Of a stretch of 64,000 nt of DNA, positions 1-11,159 are shown piece after piece (position 1 is the stretch's first letter; the number at the start of each line of letters is the position of its first letter). The notes beneath the pieces are model-generated. The model saw only the letters and a program-made list of their open reading frames with translations, made no database searches and was not told the origin of the DNA. Both the position numbers and the translations under genes were made by a program. The stretch lies in NCBI GenBank assembly GCA_037893245.1, contig JBAIAA010000531.1:1798001-1862000 (forward strand), read 5' to 3'. The stretch is from Crossaster papposus (lineage: Eukaryota > Echinodermata > Asteroidea > Velatida > Solasteridae).

Positions 1-360
1 GGAGCTATACTGCTCGATTTATTTTATTATAAACACATCCAAAATCACACACAATATGTGTGAACAAATTCAATTAATTAGTTGATTGATTACTTAAAAA
101 ACAAAAGGAATACTGCACAACATTAAAAACAAACAGGAAATACAAATACAGCATATTACATGTGTTTACAATTTGGTCACTAAAATGTAAATTTAAGTTC
201 TTCCTAATGTAGGTAACAAAGTGCACGATTTTGTGTATAAATTATCCGAAACAGGTTAGTTTCCAGCCTAAATTGTTCTATTCTTATAAATCTTTTGAGA
301 GAGGCCTTACATTCACGAAGAATGCTTACTTTACATGGGCTATCTAGCTAAACATATTTA
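1..360. other. AT-rich non-coding stretch
   Basis: No coding potential or clear repeat structure is visible. It lies on the 3' side of the minus-strand LINE fragment that follows and may be that element's 3' untranslated tail, but no poly(A) or microsatellite tail was recognised. Confidence 0.4.
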
Positions 361-1075
361 CATCGAATTTTTTTAACAATTCCATGAAGGCGCCCAATTA
401 AATTTAAACAGTGCTATCTTTGATGTCCACTCCTAAAATGTTAGCATCTGATAATGAGAGTGTCGACTGCTTAGTGAATTTTCTGATTATATTTTCTACA
501 AAACTCCAAGCATCAATGTGCGACTTACATCCAATAAATAAATGCTCTAAAGTATATTTTTACATTACATAGTATACATACATCATTATTGCAGATACCC
601 CATATTCCTTTAAGTTATCTTTGGTGGGGAGAATTTTATGTTTCAGTTTAAACCAAATATCTCTATCATAAGCCTCCATATATTTGTATTTTTTACCCGA
701 CCAAAAATGATTCCAATTATTAGCATTGGTCTTGAAATATTCACTCTAGAATTGCTTTACTTTAGGAGCAATAAACATAATGGAAATTAAATATCTGTAA
801 ACGATTTTAACATTAATACTAGACAGATCTAAAGTTGTATCCTCGTCCTCTTTTAAAATGACCGTATTTAGAAAATGGTTAGGAGGGCCTTCTCTCGTTT
901 CTTTTATGTATTCAGGTTGTACTAACCTATTCAACAACATTATCACCAAACTACCTACCCTATTGGCCTGCTTTGCCAAATAGCCTCTCTCGGTTTTCTT
1001 TTACAAATTCAACAAGCTCCGTTATTTCCATTGTCTGCCATTTTCTCGCCCGAGACTTTTTCCCCTTTACCTCGT
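360..1075 (-). mobile_element. L1/Tx1-like LINE, ORF2 C-terminal fragment
   Basis: Read on the minus strand, the stretch from about 980 down to 420 contains peptide blocks typical of the C-terminal region of L1/Tx1-like ORF2 proteins, downstream of the reverse transcriptase. One block is KHKILPTKDNLKEYGV. It is followed about 30 residues later by LEHLFIGCKSHIDAW, which looks like the C..C..H..C zinc-knuckle region found there. The frame is broken by stops and at least one frameshift, so this is a dead 5'-truncated copy. The upstream half from about 746 to 979 reads as one 77-residue stretch. The same clade occurs on the same strand at 14990-23300, but this piece is the far C-terminus, which is not well preserved there. 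Confidence 0.55.
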
Positions 1076-1079
1076 TGCT

Positions 1080-1823
1080 CTGTTAAATAAAAATAAAGTA
1101 CAAAACATTAATGTTAATGTTACATTGCATTGAACACAATTCCACCTAGACTGATTCCCTGCCAGTGCTATGTACCGGTATGTATAACAGCATGTTTCAG
1201 CATTGTTCGTCGCAGAATTTTAAGAATCGCATAGGCCTACAACACAATTAAGTGTTTTGCACAATTTCAAAAACGTTTTTCATCATGAATTGACATGCAT
1301 GTATTTACAGAAAGACAACAATTTGTTTCTAATAATTTTGTGTTGGAAATGAAGGGTCTAATTATATCCATCTATAAAACGTCCATTTGCCACATTTTCC
1401 CCCACTAAAAGTTGTATTAGTGATTTTTTTCGCTATCAGTTGTACACTGTCTCTAAGATAATGCAAAAGACACATTGCTGCAACTTACAATTTTTCACAC
1501 CTCTGTAACCTGTTGATAGAAAGAAATAAATAATTGTGTAAATTAACAGTCCAAGTTCAAAAAAAGGAAAGGCATACTTGCAACCTGGGCTGAAGGACAC
1601 AATGCATGAGTTGTAATAATACGATTGAAATGTACCCTGTTCAGATCATGAATGTTGCTGTTAGACCCCGAGACCTTCGGCGTGGAAGTCATGCATTTAT
1701 TTTAATCTAAACCATTGCCAGGCCCAAGGAAATAAACAAATTTACAATCAAGTCAGTTAAGCCAGGCCCAATGGCAGGCCCCCGCCTAGAATATAATCAA
1801 AATAACAAATAACATGTATGCCC
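1080..1823. other. Non-coding, no recognised feature
   Basis: AT-rich single-copy-looking sequence. I see no gene, RNA or clear repeat before the minisatellite begins. Confidence 0.5.
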
Positions 1824-2192
1824 TGTATGTACATGTACATGTACATACATGTACATGTACATACATGTACATGTACATACATGTACATGTACATACATGT
1901 ACATGTACATACATGTACATGTACATACATGTACATGTACATACATGTACATGTACATACATGTACATGTACATACATGTACATGTACATACATGTACAT
2001 GTACATACATGTACATGTACATACATGTACATGTACATACATGTACATGTACATACATGTACATGTACATACATGTACATGTACATACATGTACATGTAC
2101 ATACATGTACATGTACATACATGTACATGTACATACATGTACATGTACATACATGTACATGTACATACATGTACATGTACATACATGTACAT
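1824..2192. repeat. 16-bp minisatellite (ATGTACATGTACATAC)n
   Basis: About 23 nearly perfect copies of a 16-bp unit made of ATGTAC steps with a periodic ATAC phase shift. Because the unit is almost self-complementary and lacks stop codons in several frames, long artificial open frames of H/V/T/C/M/Y appear on both strands. None is a gene. Confidence 0.97.
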
Positions 2193-2364
2193 CCCTCACG
2201 AAAATGTCCTGTGGTATTTAATACCACAGGATATTTACCACATAGATTCCTGGGTTTTTTTGGGACATTTACCACAGGGCCTGTGGTAATGTCCCAAAAA
2301 ACCACAGGAATCTGTGTGGTAAATATCCTGTGGTATTAAATACCACAGGACATTTTCGTAAGGG
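2193..2364. mobile_element. Foldback (palindromic) MITE-like element inside the minisatellite
   Basis: The 172-bp insert begins CCCTCACGAAAATGTCC and ends GGACATTTTCGTAAGGG. Its two halves, meeting near 2278, are almost perfect reverse complements. Each arm itself contains a smaller near-palindrome built on CCTGTGGTATT. The ATGTACAT array continues on both sides, so it inserted into the pre-existing array. The flanking AT on each side fits a 2-bp target duplication, but the repetitive target makes that ambiguous. No coding capacity. Confidence 0.85.
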
Positions 2365-2608
2365 ATACATGTACATGTACATACATGTACATACATGTAC
2401 ATACATACATGTACATGTACATACATGTAGGCCTACATGTACATACTTGTACATACATGTACATGTACATACATGTACATGTACATACATGTACATACAT
2501 GTACATGTACATACATGTACATACATGTACATGTACATACACCCCCATGTACATGTACATGTACATACATGTACATGTATGTACATGTACATATATGTAC
2601 ATGTACAT
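2365..2608. repeat. Degenerate ATGTACAT minisatellite, right part
   Basis: Continuation of the ATGTAC array on the right of the foldback insert. The phase is less regular and there are interruptions, for example GTAGGCCTAC near 2428 and ACCCCC near 2541. The right side is visibly more degenerate than the left. Confidence 0.93.
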
Positions 2609-2699
2609 TTAACAGTCAGCAGCCTAGCCTAGGCTTAAAAACACAGACACAGTGCGTGGTCATCAGGACTAAGCCAAGGCATGGGCAAGGCTAGCCCAG

Positions 2700-2962
2700 G
2701 TGAAATCCAATCCTGACAGCGGTGAATTCCAAGATGGCTGCCAGTGTTGCCGCGACGCCTTGTCGGAAATGAACGCCAAGTTGGACACAATCCTCCTTTC
2801 ACTCGACACCATGGGAACAAGGATAACTGACCTGGAATCATCTGTTCGACAGACTAACACCCGTGTCGATGTGCAACAACAAGGATATAGATGACCTAAA
2901 GACATCGGTGGAAATGGTCGACAACAGATGTAAGTCACTAAAAGGTTTGTTGACAACAGACT
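2700..2962 (+). pseudogene. LINE ORF1, N-terminal coiled-coil part (split copy)
   Basis: The frame from 2700 encodes heptad-like sequence (SEMNAKLDTILLSLDTMGTR), then a frameshift near 2870, then IDDLKTSVEMVDNRCKSLKG. This is the coiled-coil style of LINE ORF1 nucleic-acid-binding proteins of the L1/Tx1 type. The sequence breaks off at 2962 where a 42-bp inverted repeat starts. The matching downstream part of such a protein resumes at 8577 in the same orientation. I read the two as one ORF1 split by an insertion. That is inference from protein style and order, not from an aligned intact copy. Confidence 0.5.
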
Positions 2963-3424
2963 CCATCATTACCAACACACTCTCGTAAAAGTTGGTACCT
3001 TAATCCTGTCTTAACTTTTTCTTCATATTGGGGCTTGTGGTTTACAGACTGGCAGTTTTATGTGCGGTCAGGGAATTTCAGTCTTTCAACAGTAGCTGGG
3101 TCAGTGGAGGGTCAACTTCATGGTCAACCCCCTGGAGAAAGGACCAGGTCAACCTCATTATAGCTAGCATAGGGAACTGTACATGTACATACGCTACACT
3201 ACACACTCACTCTGGACTTTGGCACAGAACAAAATAATGACTGAACTATAAGATTTTATACTGAAAGCAAGATTCTAATAATAGGAACCAAAGAGTGGTA
3301 ATACCAGAGAAATGGATCGAACAAATATCATTGACCCAGCTAAGTCAAATTAAATAAACTTTTGTATAATACATTTGCATACTCAAATTAAGTAAATCAA
3401 TCTTAATTCTCCAATTAATTCTCG

Positions 3425-5666
3425 CAATGTATATGCACTTAAAACTCGCATCCCTTTTTTATAAATCTCGCATCCCTTTTTTTACCTAGTCCTACCGGGC
3501 TCTACCGTGCCTATTCACAATGTATATGCATTTAAAACTTGCATCCCTTTTTTATAAATCTCGCATCCTTTTTTTGGCCTGATCCTACCGGGCTCTACCG
3601 TGCCTATACACAATGTATACGCACTTAAAACTCGCATCCCTTTTTTATAAATCTCGCATCCCTTTTTTTGGCCTGGTCCTACTGGGCCCTACCGTGCCTA
3701 TACACAATGTATATGCACTTAAAACCCGCATCCCTTTTTTATAAATCTCGCATCCCATTTTTTACCTAGTCCTACCGGGCTCTACTGTGCCTATTCACAA
3801 TGTATATGCACTTAAAACTCGCATCCCTTTTTTATAAATCTCGCATCCCTTTTTTGGCCTGGTCCTACCGGGCTATACCGTGCCTATACACAATGTATAC
3901 GCACTTAAAACTCGCATCCCTTTTTTATAAATCTCGCATCCCTTTTTTTGGCCTGGTCCTACTGGGCCCTACCGTGGCTACACACAATGTATATGCACTT
4001 AAAACTCGCATCCCTTTTTTATAAATCTCGCATCCCTTTTTTTGGCCTGGTCCTACTGGGCCCTACCGTGTATGCACTTAAAACTCGCATCCCTTTTTTT
4101 ATAAATCTCGCATCCCTTTTTTGGCCTGGTCCTACCGGGCTCCACCGTGCCTATACACAATGTATACGCACTTAAAACTCGCATCCCTTTTTTATAAATC
4201 TCGCATCCCTTTTTTTGGCCTGGTCCTACCGGGCTCTACCGTGCCTATACACAATGTATACGCACTTAAAACTCGCATCCCTTTTTTATAAATCTCGCAT
4301 CCCTTTTTTTGGCCTGGTCCTACTGGGCCCTACCGTGCCTATACACAATGTATATGCACTTAAAACCCGCATCCCTTTTTTATAAATCTCGCATCCCATT
4401 TTTTTCCTAGTCCTACCGGGCTCTACCGTGCCTATTCACAATGTATATGCACTTAAAACTCGCATCCCTTTTTTATAAATCTCGCATCCCTTTTTTGGCC
4501 TGGTCCTACCGGGTTATACCGTGCCTATACACAATGTATAGGCCTGGTCCTACCGGGCTATACCGTGCCTATACACAACGTATACGCACTTAAAACTTGC
4601 ATCCCTTTTTTATAAATCTCGCATCCCTTTTTTGGCCTGGTCCTATCGGGCTCTACCGTGCCTATACACAATGTATACGCACTTAAAACTCGCATCCCTT
4701 TTTTATAAATCTCGCATCCCTTTTTTTGGCCTGGTCCTACTGGGCCCTACCGTGGCTACACACAATGTATATGCACTTAAAACTCGCATCCCTTTTTTAT
4801 AAATCTCGCATCCCTTTTTTGTCCTGGTCCTACTGGGCTCTACCGTGCCTATACACAATGTATACGCACTTAAAACTCGCATCCCTTTTGTATAAATCTC
4901 GCATCCCTTTTTTGGCCTGGTCCTACCGGGCTCTACCGTGCCTATACACAATGTATACGCACTTAAAACTCGCATCCCTTTTTTATAAATCTCGCATCCC
5001 TTTTTTTGGCCTGGTCCTACTGGGCCCTACCGTGGCTACACACAATGTATATGCACTTAAAACTCGCATCCCTTTTTTATAAATCTCGCATCCCTTTTTT
5101 TGGCCTGGTCCTACTGGGCCCTACCGTGGCTACACACAATGTATATGCACTTAAAACTCGCATCCCTTTTTTATAAATCTCGCATCGCTTTTTTGTCCTG
5201 GTCCTACTGGGCTCTACCGTGCCTATACACAATGTATACGCACTTAAAACTCGCATCCCTTTTTTATAAATCTCGCATCCCTTTTTTTGGCCTGGTCCTA
5301 CTGGGCCCTACCGTGCCTATACACAATGTATATGCACTTAAAACCCGCATCCCTTTTTTATAAATCTCGCATCCCATTTTTTACCTAGTCCTACCGGGCT
5401 CTACCGTGCCTATTCACAATGTATATGCACTTCAAACCCGCATCCCTTTTTTATAAATCTCGCATCCCTTTTTTGGCCTGGTCTTACCGGGCTATACCGT
5501 GCCTATACACAATGTATAGGCCTGGTCCTACCGGGCTATACCGTGCCTATACACAATGTATACGCACTTAAAACTCGCATCCCTTTTTTATAAATCTCGC
5601 ATCCCTTTTTTGGCCTGGTCCTACCGGGCTCTACCGTGCCTATACACAATGTATACGCACTTAAAA
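3425..5666. repeat. 93-bp satellite, about 24 units
   Basis: Tandem units of 93-94 bp step from 3425 to 3518, 3611 and 3705 and onward. Each unit contains CAATGTATAYGCACTTAAAA, an internal doublet of CTCGCATCCCTTTTTT, a GGCCTGGTCCTAC block and CTACCGTGCCTA. A variant with ACCTAGTCC recurs near 3484, 3764, 4404 and 5383. A shortened unit recurs near 4540 and 5515, which suggests a higher-order repeat of about 0.98 kb. Long open frames here on either strand are satellite by-products. Confidence 0.95.
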
Positions 5667-8495
5667 TTACATGTGTATACCTAATTTAATTAAGGTTTAG
5701 TCAATTTATTTTGCATTATTCCATGCATGTGCATGTACACTCAACTCATCACAAAAGGTATCGCGACACTTACAAATTAGCCAATAATTAACGGTTCAAA
5801 ATGGTATGGATTAACAAAGCAAAAAAACAATGCATAATTTTGTTCTGCGTATTCTGACACCTCGATTGTTGAGATACGATGTTGGGGAGCGGAGTTATTG
5901 TCATTTAAATAGTCGTATAGGTCTAGTTTCAAAAGTGACAATCATCCCTATAGAAACAGATCAGCCAATAAGATAAGACATTTTATCATTAAGTGATCAA
6001 ATGCTTTATTCTCAGTATTTCTCTGTTGGTGATTTTATTTAATGTGTGAAATAACTCCTCGGAAATTGTCACAGAATCACACTTGAAATATATCACAAAT
6101 CAAATTAATTAACTGCGTTGGATAAAGTTCGCCATAAGAAATTATCTGTGATACCCGGTACATACAATTTGTTTGGATCGTCACTGTTAAAGTCCCATTG
6201 TAGAATTATGCTATTTACACACTGTGCATGCATGAATTCCTATGTATCCATGTGAAAGAATTACTGCACAAAATGCCATTGCAAACTTTGTGGCAACACA
6301 GGATCCTGTGCTGACCATGAGCAGCCAATCAGCTGCGGGGTTGGCAAACTTTCTAATGAATATGCATTACCAGATGGTAGTATTATGTAGGCTTGTGTGT
6401 GTGGTACTTTACAAAAGGACATTGCACTGTATTACATAGAAACCCACTGTATGTTTATTGTGTGAATGTAGCCTTACTAAAAATTCAATAATTCGGAAGC
6501 AGTACACTATGAAGGTCTGAGTGTGTACATAAGTAAGGGCTTCTCTTGTACCAATGGCATTAGAAATTGGGGGGAAATTGATGATTCTGCACAGCATCAG
6601 CTTCTTAGGTGGGAAACTTGTTCATGGCTATACAGAGCTCTTTAACAGCTTTCTGGCCATGCATATATATCAACATTTTTGTTAGGATTTCTTGACAAAA
6701 ATTGCATTTTACTTTTTGTAAAAAACACAAGATTCTAAATAAGATACAGTGATATTACACTATATATGCAGGTTGTTAATTAGCCAATCAGATTAGAGGG
6801 TTTGGACCAATGAGAGCTTATGTTACACCAAACTTTCAGCCAATGGGGCGACATCTTAGTCTGCTAGCTAGTTTTAGTGGAAAAATGTGTGCAATGTTTA
6901 AGCTCACTTTGTCACAGTCCTTTGTGCAAAGCACAACAATAACAATTAACTGTAAAATTACCCACCTCCACCCCGTCACCTCCGTGCAACTTTGCATGGG
7001 GACAAATTATTTACCGGACTGTTTTTGCATTGTGAAATAAATTTACGTTTTATGTCCTACTTAATCACATTGGTTTCCTGGATGTTCACCAAGAGCCATA
7101 TTATTCCTTCTGTTGGTTTAGACAGAGGATAATTCTACTGTAATGTTAACTACATTAATTCTAATGCCAATTATCTAACAAAGATTGACTTGGATGTTCT
7201 TTTGTACAATGAGGCATTTTTGGTCGGGAATTTGACAGACACAGGTTAAAAGATTTTCATGGCGCTATCGTAACAGCCAATAAGTCTATTCCAGTTAATA
7301 TTAATTGCCATCATACAATGTACATAATATGACAGTATTTTCAATTTGTTGTGACAGGCACTGTAATGGCTCCCTGGAAGTTCACCAGGGGTCATTCCTC
7401 CCGTAGCTCCTTGCGTTAAGCGGGGGAACATCCGGTGCCTGGATGGTTTACTAGTTCAATTTTGATATTTTCATTCAAGAGTTTCTTAACCGGTGTTGAA
7501 ATGCCTTTTCGTCTTGGATATTTTGTATGGCCTGGTGTTGCCATTTTGTTATGGTTATTGTGTCACATCCATTATGTAACTGGGTCGGGCGTGCCCTCGT
7601 TATCAGGGTCTGGTGTGCCCTAGGTATCAGGGTCTGGTTGTGACAGGGTCTGGTGTGCCCTAATTTTCATGGTCTGGTTATAATGGTGGGCCTGGTGTGC
7701 CCTATTCATGGCTGGGTTGGTAAACCCAGGGGGTCCGGTGTGCCCCACTCTAATTCATTTGTTTGCCAGTTTGCCCATAGCAATGGTATCTGGCAATATT
7801 GTGTTTCAGAATAAAAATAGAGCTGTGGCATAATTCCATTCAAACAAGTTTATGGTGTGTTGCTTATTTCATCAGTCTGAGAATAATCTCTGTATGCCCG
7901 CCTTTTCTTTTAAATTTAAATCGCTGTTTGTTGCATGTTGGATCGATCGAGATGACCATCGGCGTATCCTCATCAGGAAGTGGCAACAAACAGACGAGCG
8001 CCGTATAGCTTCTAAACATGTTTACAAACTGATAGCAATTAAGAAAAGTAATGTTTACTCGCTAAAAACAGTTGTTATATATTATATTAATTCCAACAAG
8101 GATTTAAAAAAAAACTTGTTAAGTGTTTCTTGAACATTTGAAGCTTTACTGTTCACCTTGTCTCAGTTTGTTGTTTGCACGAATCAACATTCATCGATGG
8201 ATGATTAAAAGTGTATACACAAACAATGCATTATGCTTGTATGAACAATATACTTCACGGGTGGAAGAAGTCTCAATTGCCTGAAGCTTGACAAAGTAAA
8301 ATCTTGCATGTGTGCATAGTTTCTACAGCCGCATGTAAATTGTACATGTACATAGAAATTGTACACCATAAGTATATGCACTTATAAGACTGCGGTCAGC
8401 AGTCCAAGCCCGAAAAAAGGTCATCTCCCAGGCTTGCGGCTTGGCCGCTGTCATGGGGGTCGTAAATAACCGTCTGATCCAGCTGGTAAGGTTTG
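5667..8495. other. Non-coding interior of the candidate TIR element
   Basis: No credible gene. Noted structure: several CCAAT-type motifs (5778, 5965, 6325, 6787, 6808, 6838), and six or so imperfect copies of a GGGTCTGGTGTGCCCT motif between about 7583 and 7745. Small open frames of 60-90 codons have no recognisable domain. Confidence 0.5.
7583..7745. repeat. Imperfect short tandem repeat, GGTCTGGTGTGCCCT
   Basis: About six degenerate copies of a roughly 16-bp GGGTCTGGTGTGCCCT motif are spaced 20-40 bp apart, with CAGGGTCTGG junctions. No coding role is evident. Confidence 0.6.
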
Positions 8496-8529
8496 TACAC
8501 AAAACCCCCGGTGTCGGGGGTTTTGTGTA
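8496..8529. repeat. Perfect GC-rich hairpin
   Basis: TACACAAAACCCCCG, loop GTGT, then its exact complement. The stem is 15 bp. It lies 6 bp inside the right terminal inverted repeat of the candidate element. No run of T follows it, and a terminator role is not implied in this eukaryotic setting. Confidence 0.85.
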
Positions 8530-8576
8530 GAAGTATTAAGGTACCAACTTTCACGACAACGTGCTGGTAATGATGG

Positions 8577-8858
8577 TAACCACCTGGAAATCAACAAACT
8601 CGATGACCAGATCGACGATCTGCAGAATCGGAACCGCAGGAACAACATCGTAATCCATGGTATTCCTGAGGGTTCCGAGAAAGACCAGTCCTGCGAGGAA
8701 TTCATCGCCGATCTTTTGACTGGCCACATGAAGCTAGAAGGAGTGTCTGATATTGAAATCGAGCGAGCCCACCGTACCCCTGGACGCCGACCACCTAGCA
8801 CCGGGACCGGTAACCAACGCCCGCGGCTCATACACTGCAAACTACAAATTGTAAATAC
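8577..8858 (+). pseudogene. LINE ORF1, RNA-binding core part (split copy)
   Basis: Translation includes LDDQIDDLQNRNRRNNIVI, then HGIPEGSEKDQSCEEF, then IEIERAHRTPGRRP. These are the characteristic end of the coiled coil and start of the RRM-like core of L1-type ORF1 (transposase-22 family). The ERAHR box is especially typical. It breaks off near 8850, before the protein would normally end, where AT-rich unrelated sequence begins. The N-terminal part appears at 2700-2962. Confidence 0.65.
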
Positions 8859-9130
8859 CAATTTACACACTTTAAGTTATAACCAAGTAACAAAATTAAT
8901 ACTGGAATGCAGTCTACTAAATTTGTATGTTATATTTCTGGAAAACAAATGCCCATCAACTCATTATGCATGTATACATCTGCGTACATTATTATTTTGT
9001 ACCTGTACCATTTCATGCCTCAAATTAATCCACTTAAACTTAAGCCAAAGATTAAGCACGCGACACGGGTCTATTTGCTACCATTGGGATTCTTCACCAT
9101 TTTAAAACATCTTTGCTCTAATTTAGTCTA
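8859..9130. other. Non-coding junction between two LINE fragments
   Basis: Short AT-rich spacer. It may be the 5' leader of the LINE that follows. No independent feature seen. Confidence 0.4.
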
Positions 9131-9132
9131 CC

Positions 9133-10440
9133 ATGTCATGCATCCAGTTCGACAGCGTTCGACATACAATGAGTGACAACGATACTTCAAGTGATGACAA
9201 TAGTATTGACGCAGTGAATGGCAGCACTTTTCGCTTCACTGACTGTGTCAATAATACAAATACTTTCAATCTAACAGACCCCACTGGCTCTTTATATAAC
9301 ACATGTGGAACCAAGTACCTGTCGGAAATGCAATTAAGAACAAAATCTGAAGGAATGGAAAGGGAATCTTTTTCAGTATTTCATAGCAACATCAGAAGCA
9401 TTCAAAAAAACTTTGACGACCTAATACTAAGTTTAGAAGTTATACAGCACAAGTTTCATATCATTGGTTTAACTGAAACGTGGTTAAAAACCAGCCCTGA
9501 CCCAATGCTTTGTATCCCAGGTTATTCATATGAGTACAACAATAGACAAGGACAAACCGGTGGAGGCGTATTGTTATATGTGAAAGAATCTTTGTCGTAG
9601 GCCTATATTGTAAGACCAGACTTAGGTAATGTTTCACAATGTTTTGAATCTATTTTTATCGAAATAGACATCTGTAAGAAGAAAAACATAATTATAGGCT
9701 TGATCTACAGACCGTACAAAAAGTTTAAATATAACAAAACGATTTGCAATCCCTGGCTTACGAAGGGTCTTTTAAAATCAGTCAGACGGAAAAACAGGCT
9801 GTATAAGCGCTATCTTAATAACCCGAACGAATGTAATGAAACAAAATATGATAAGTATAGTAACAAGTTAACAAGTCTTATACGAGCTGCAAAACAACAT
9901 TACTTCTCTGCTGCTTTTGAGAAGGAAAAAAGCAACATAAAAAATACATGGAAAATAATAAATGATGTCCTAAATAAAAATAAAAAAAAATCACCTGGAC
10001 CGGATTCATTCAAAGTAAATAACACAATCTTAGATAATCCACAGCTCATTGCTGACAACTTTAACGACTTCTTTACAAATATTGGTCCAGATCTTGCGTC
10101 TAAGATCACACAAGTCCACTCCAACCCTTCAGATTATATAGTTGGTGATTTTAATCATTCATTTTTTATGAATCAGATATCTGAAAATGAACTTCTGAAA
10201 TGTATTGATAAATTACCCTCTAGAAAAAGCCCAGGCCATGACCACTTAGGCGCATTCCTTGTTAAGAAAATTGGACCCGTAATTATAGGTCCCCTGTTTA
10301 ATATTTTTTACTTTTCGTTGTCATCTGGAATGGTGCCATGTGACTTCAAGATCGCTAAAGTAATTCCTGTATTTAAAAACGGTGATCCACAACTTACATG
10401 TAACTATCGTCCCATTTCTATATTACCATGTCATTCTAAA
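9133..10440 (+). pseudogene. LINE ORF2: AP endonuclease and start of reverse transcriptase
   Basis: The frame opens with an Asp/Ser/Asn/Thr-rich leader. SVFHSNIRSIQKNFDDL and FHIIGLTETWLK then give the N-terminal motifs of an APE-type endonuclease, including the catalytic ET. A single in-frame TAG at 9598 interrupts, after which the same frame continues through IIIGLIYRPY. The usual GDFN and SDH endonuclease motifs are absent: sequence jumps directly to NPWLTKGLLKSVRRKN, so several hundred bases were deleted. The thumb-side linker (KSPGPDSF, SRKSPGHDHL) and first RT blocks (FKIAKVIPVFKNGD, NYRPISILP) follow. The frame ends where the transposon sits. Confidence 0.8.
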
Positions 10441-10596
10441 TAGTCCTGCAGATTACTACAATAATATTGCATTTAGTGATACAAGCACCAAAATTGGCAC
10501 ACATGCTCATTTTGGGTCACCTTACACAAAAACCCCGTTAGCCAAGTTAAAATCCAAGATGGCCGCCATTTTTGAAGATGGCCGCCAATAAAGGCC

Positions 10597-11080
10597 AAAT
10601 ATCACCGAAATATTGATGTACGGATGGATAGAATGGCAATACAAGCACAAAACTTGGCATTTAACATCCGTTGGGTCTCCCTGTTGTTGGCATATCCAAA
10701 ACAGTATATTAGGCACTTGAAAATCCAAGATGGCCGCCATTTTTTATGATGGCCGCCAATGAAGGCCAAATATCACCGAAATATTGATGTACGGATGGAT
10801 AGAATGGCAATACAAGCACAAAACTTGGCATTTAACATCCGTTTGGTCTCCCTGTTGTTGGCATATCCAAAACAGTATATTAGGCACTTGAAAATTCAAG
10901 ATGGCCGCCATTTTCCAAAATGGTCGCAACTGAATAGCTAGTAGTAGTGTTAGCAAGGATCAAACAGTAATACAAGGACCAAAATGGGCATTTAATCTCC
11001 ATTTGAATCCAATATTATGCTAAAATTGTCAACCACTTGGTAATTCAAGATGGCTACCATTTTTAAAGATGGCCGCCACA
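10597..11080. repeat. 171-bp tandem repeats carrying ATGGCCGCCAT motifs
   Basis: Units starting AAATATCACCGAAATATTG recur at 10597 and 10768 (171 bp apart), with a decayed third unit to about 11080. Each ends in paired GATGGCCGCCAT motifs. The same motif occurs in inverted orientation in the right half of the element (12370-12720). Confidence 0.8.
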
Positions 11081-11159
11081 AGATGACTCAGCCTATATGT
11101 TACAAAAAGTGACACATAAATCGTAACATATCTGGTACAAAGACATACAACACACTCTA

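Larger units (their letters stand above)
2963..8576. mobile_element. Candidate 5.6-kb TIR element interrupting a LINE ORF1
   Basis: Both ends carry an inverted repeat of about 42 bp with roughly five mismatches. The left copy (2963-3004) starts CCATCATTACC and the right copy (8535-8576) ends GGTAATGATGG. Both contain AAAGTTGGTACCTTAA on the matching strand. ORF1-like coding sequence lies immediately outside each end. Inside are the 93-bp satellite (3425-5666) and about 2.8 kb of non-coding DNA. No transposase is visible, so it would be non-autonomous. No clear target-site duplication was found. An alternative is an inverted duplication of a short LINE segment. Confidence 0.45.

Noticed and set aside
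1757-2692. Long open frames of repeating His/Val/Thr/Cys/Met/Tyr on both strands
   Set aside because: They are direct translations of the ATGTACAT minisatellite and foldback, open on both strands at once, with no independent support.
3800-5363. Repeating open frames such as LASLFYKSRIPF
   Set aside because: By-products of the 93-bp satellite. 93 is divisible by three, so frames stay open over several units.
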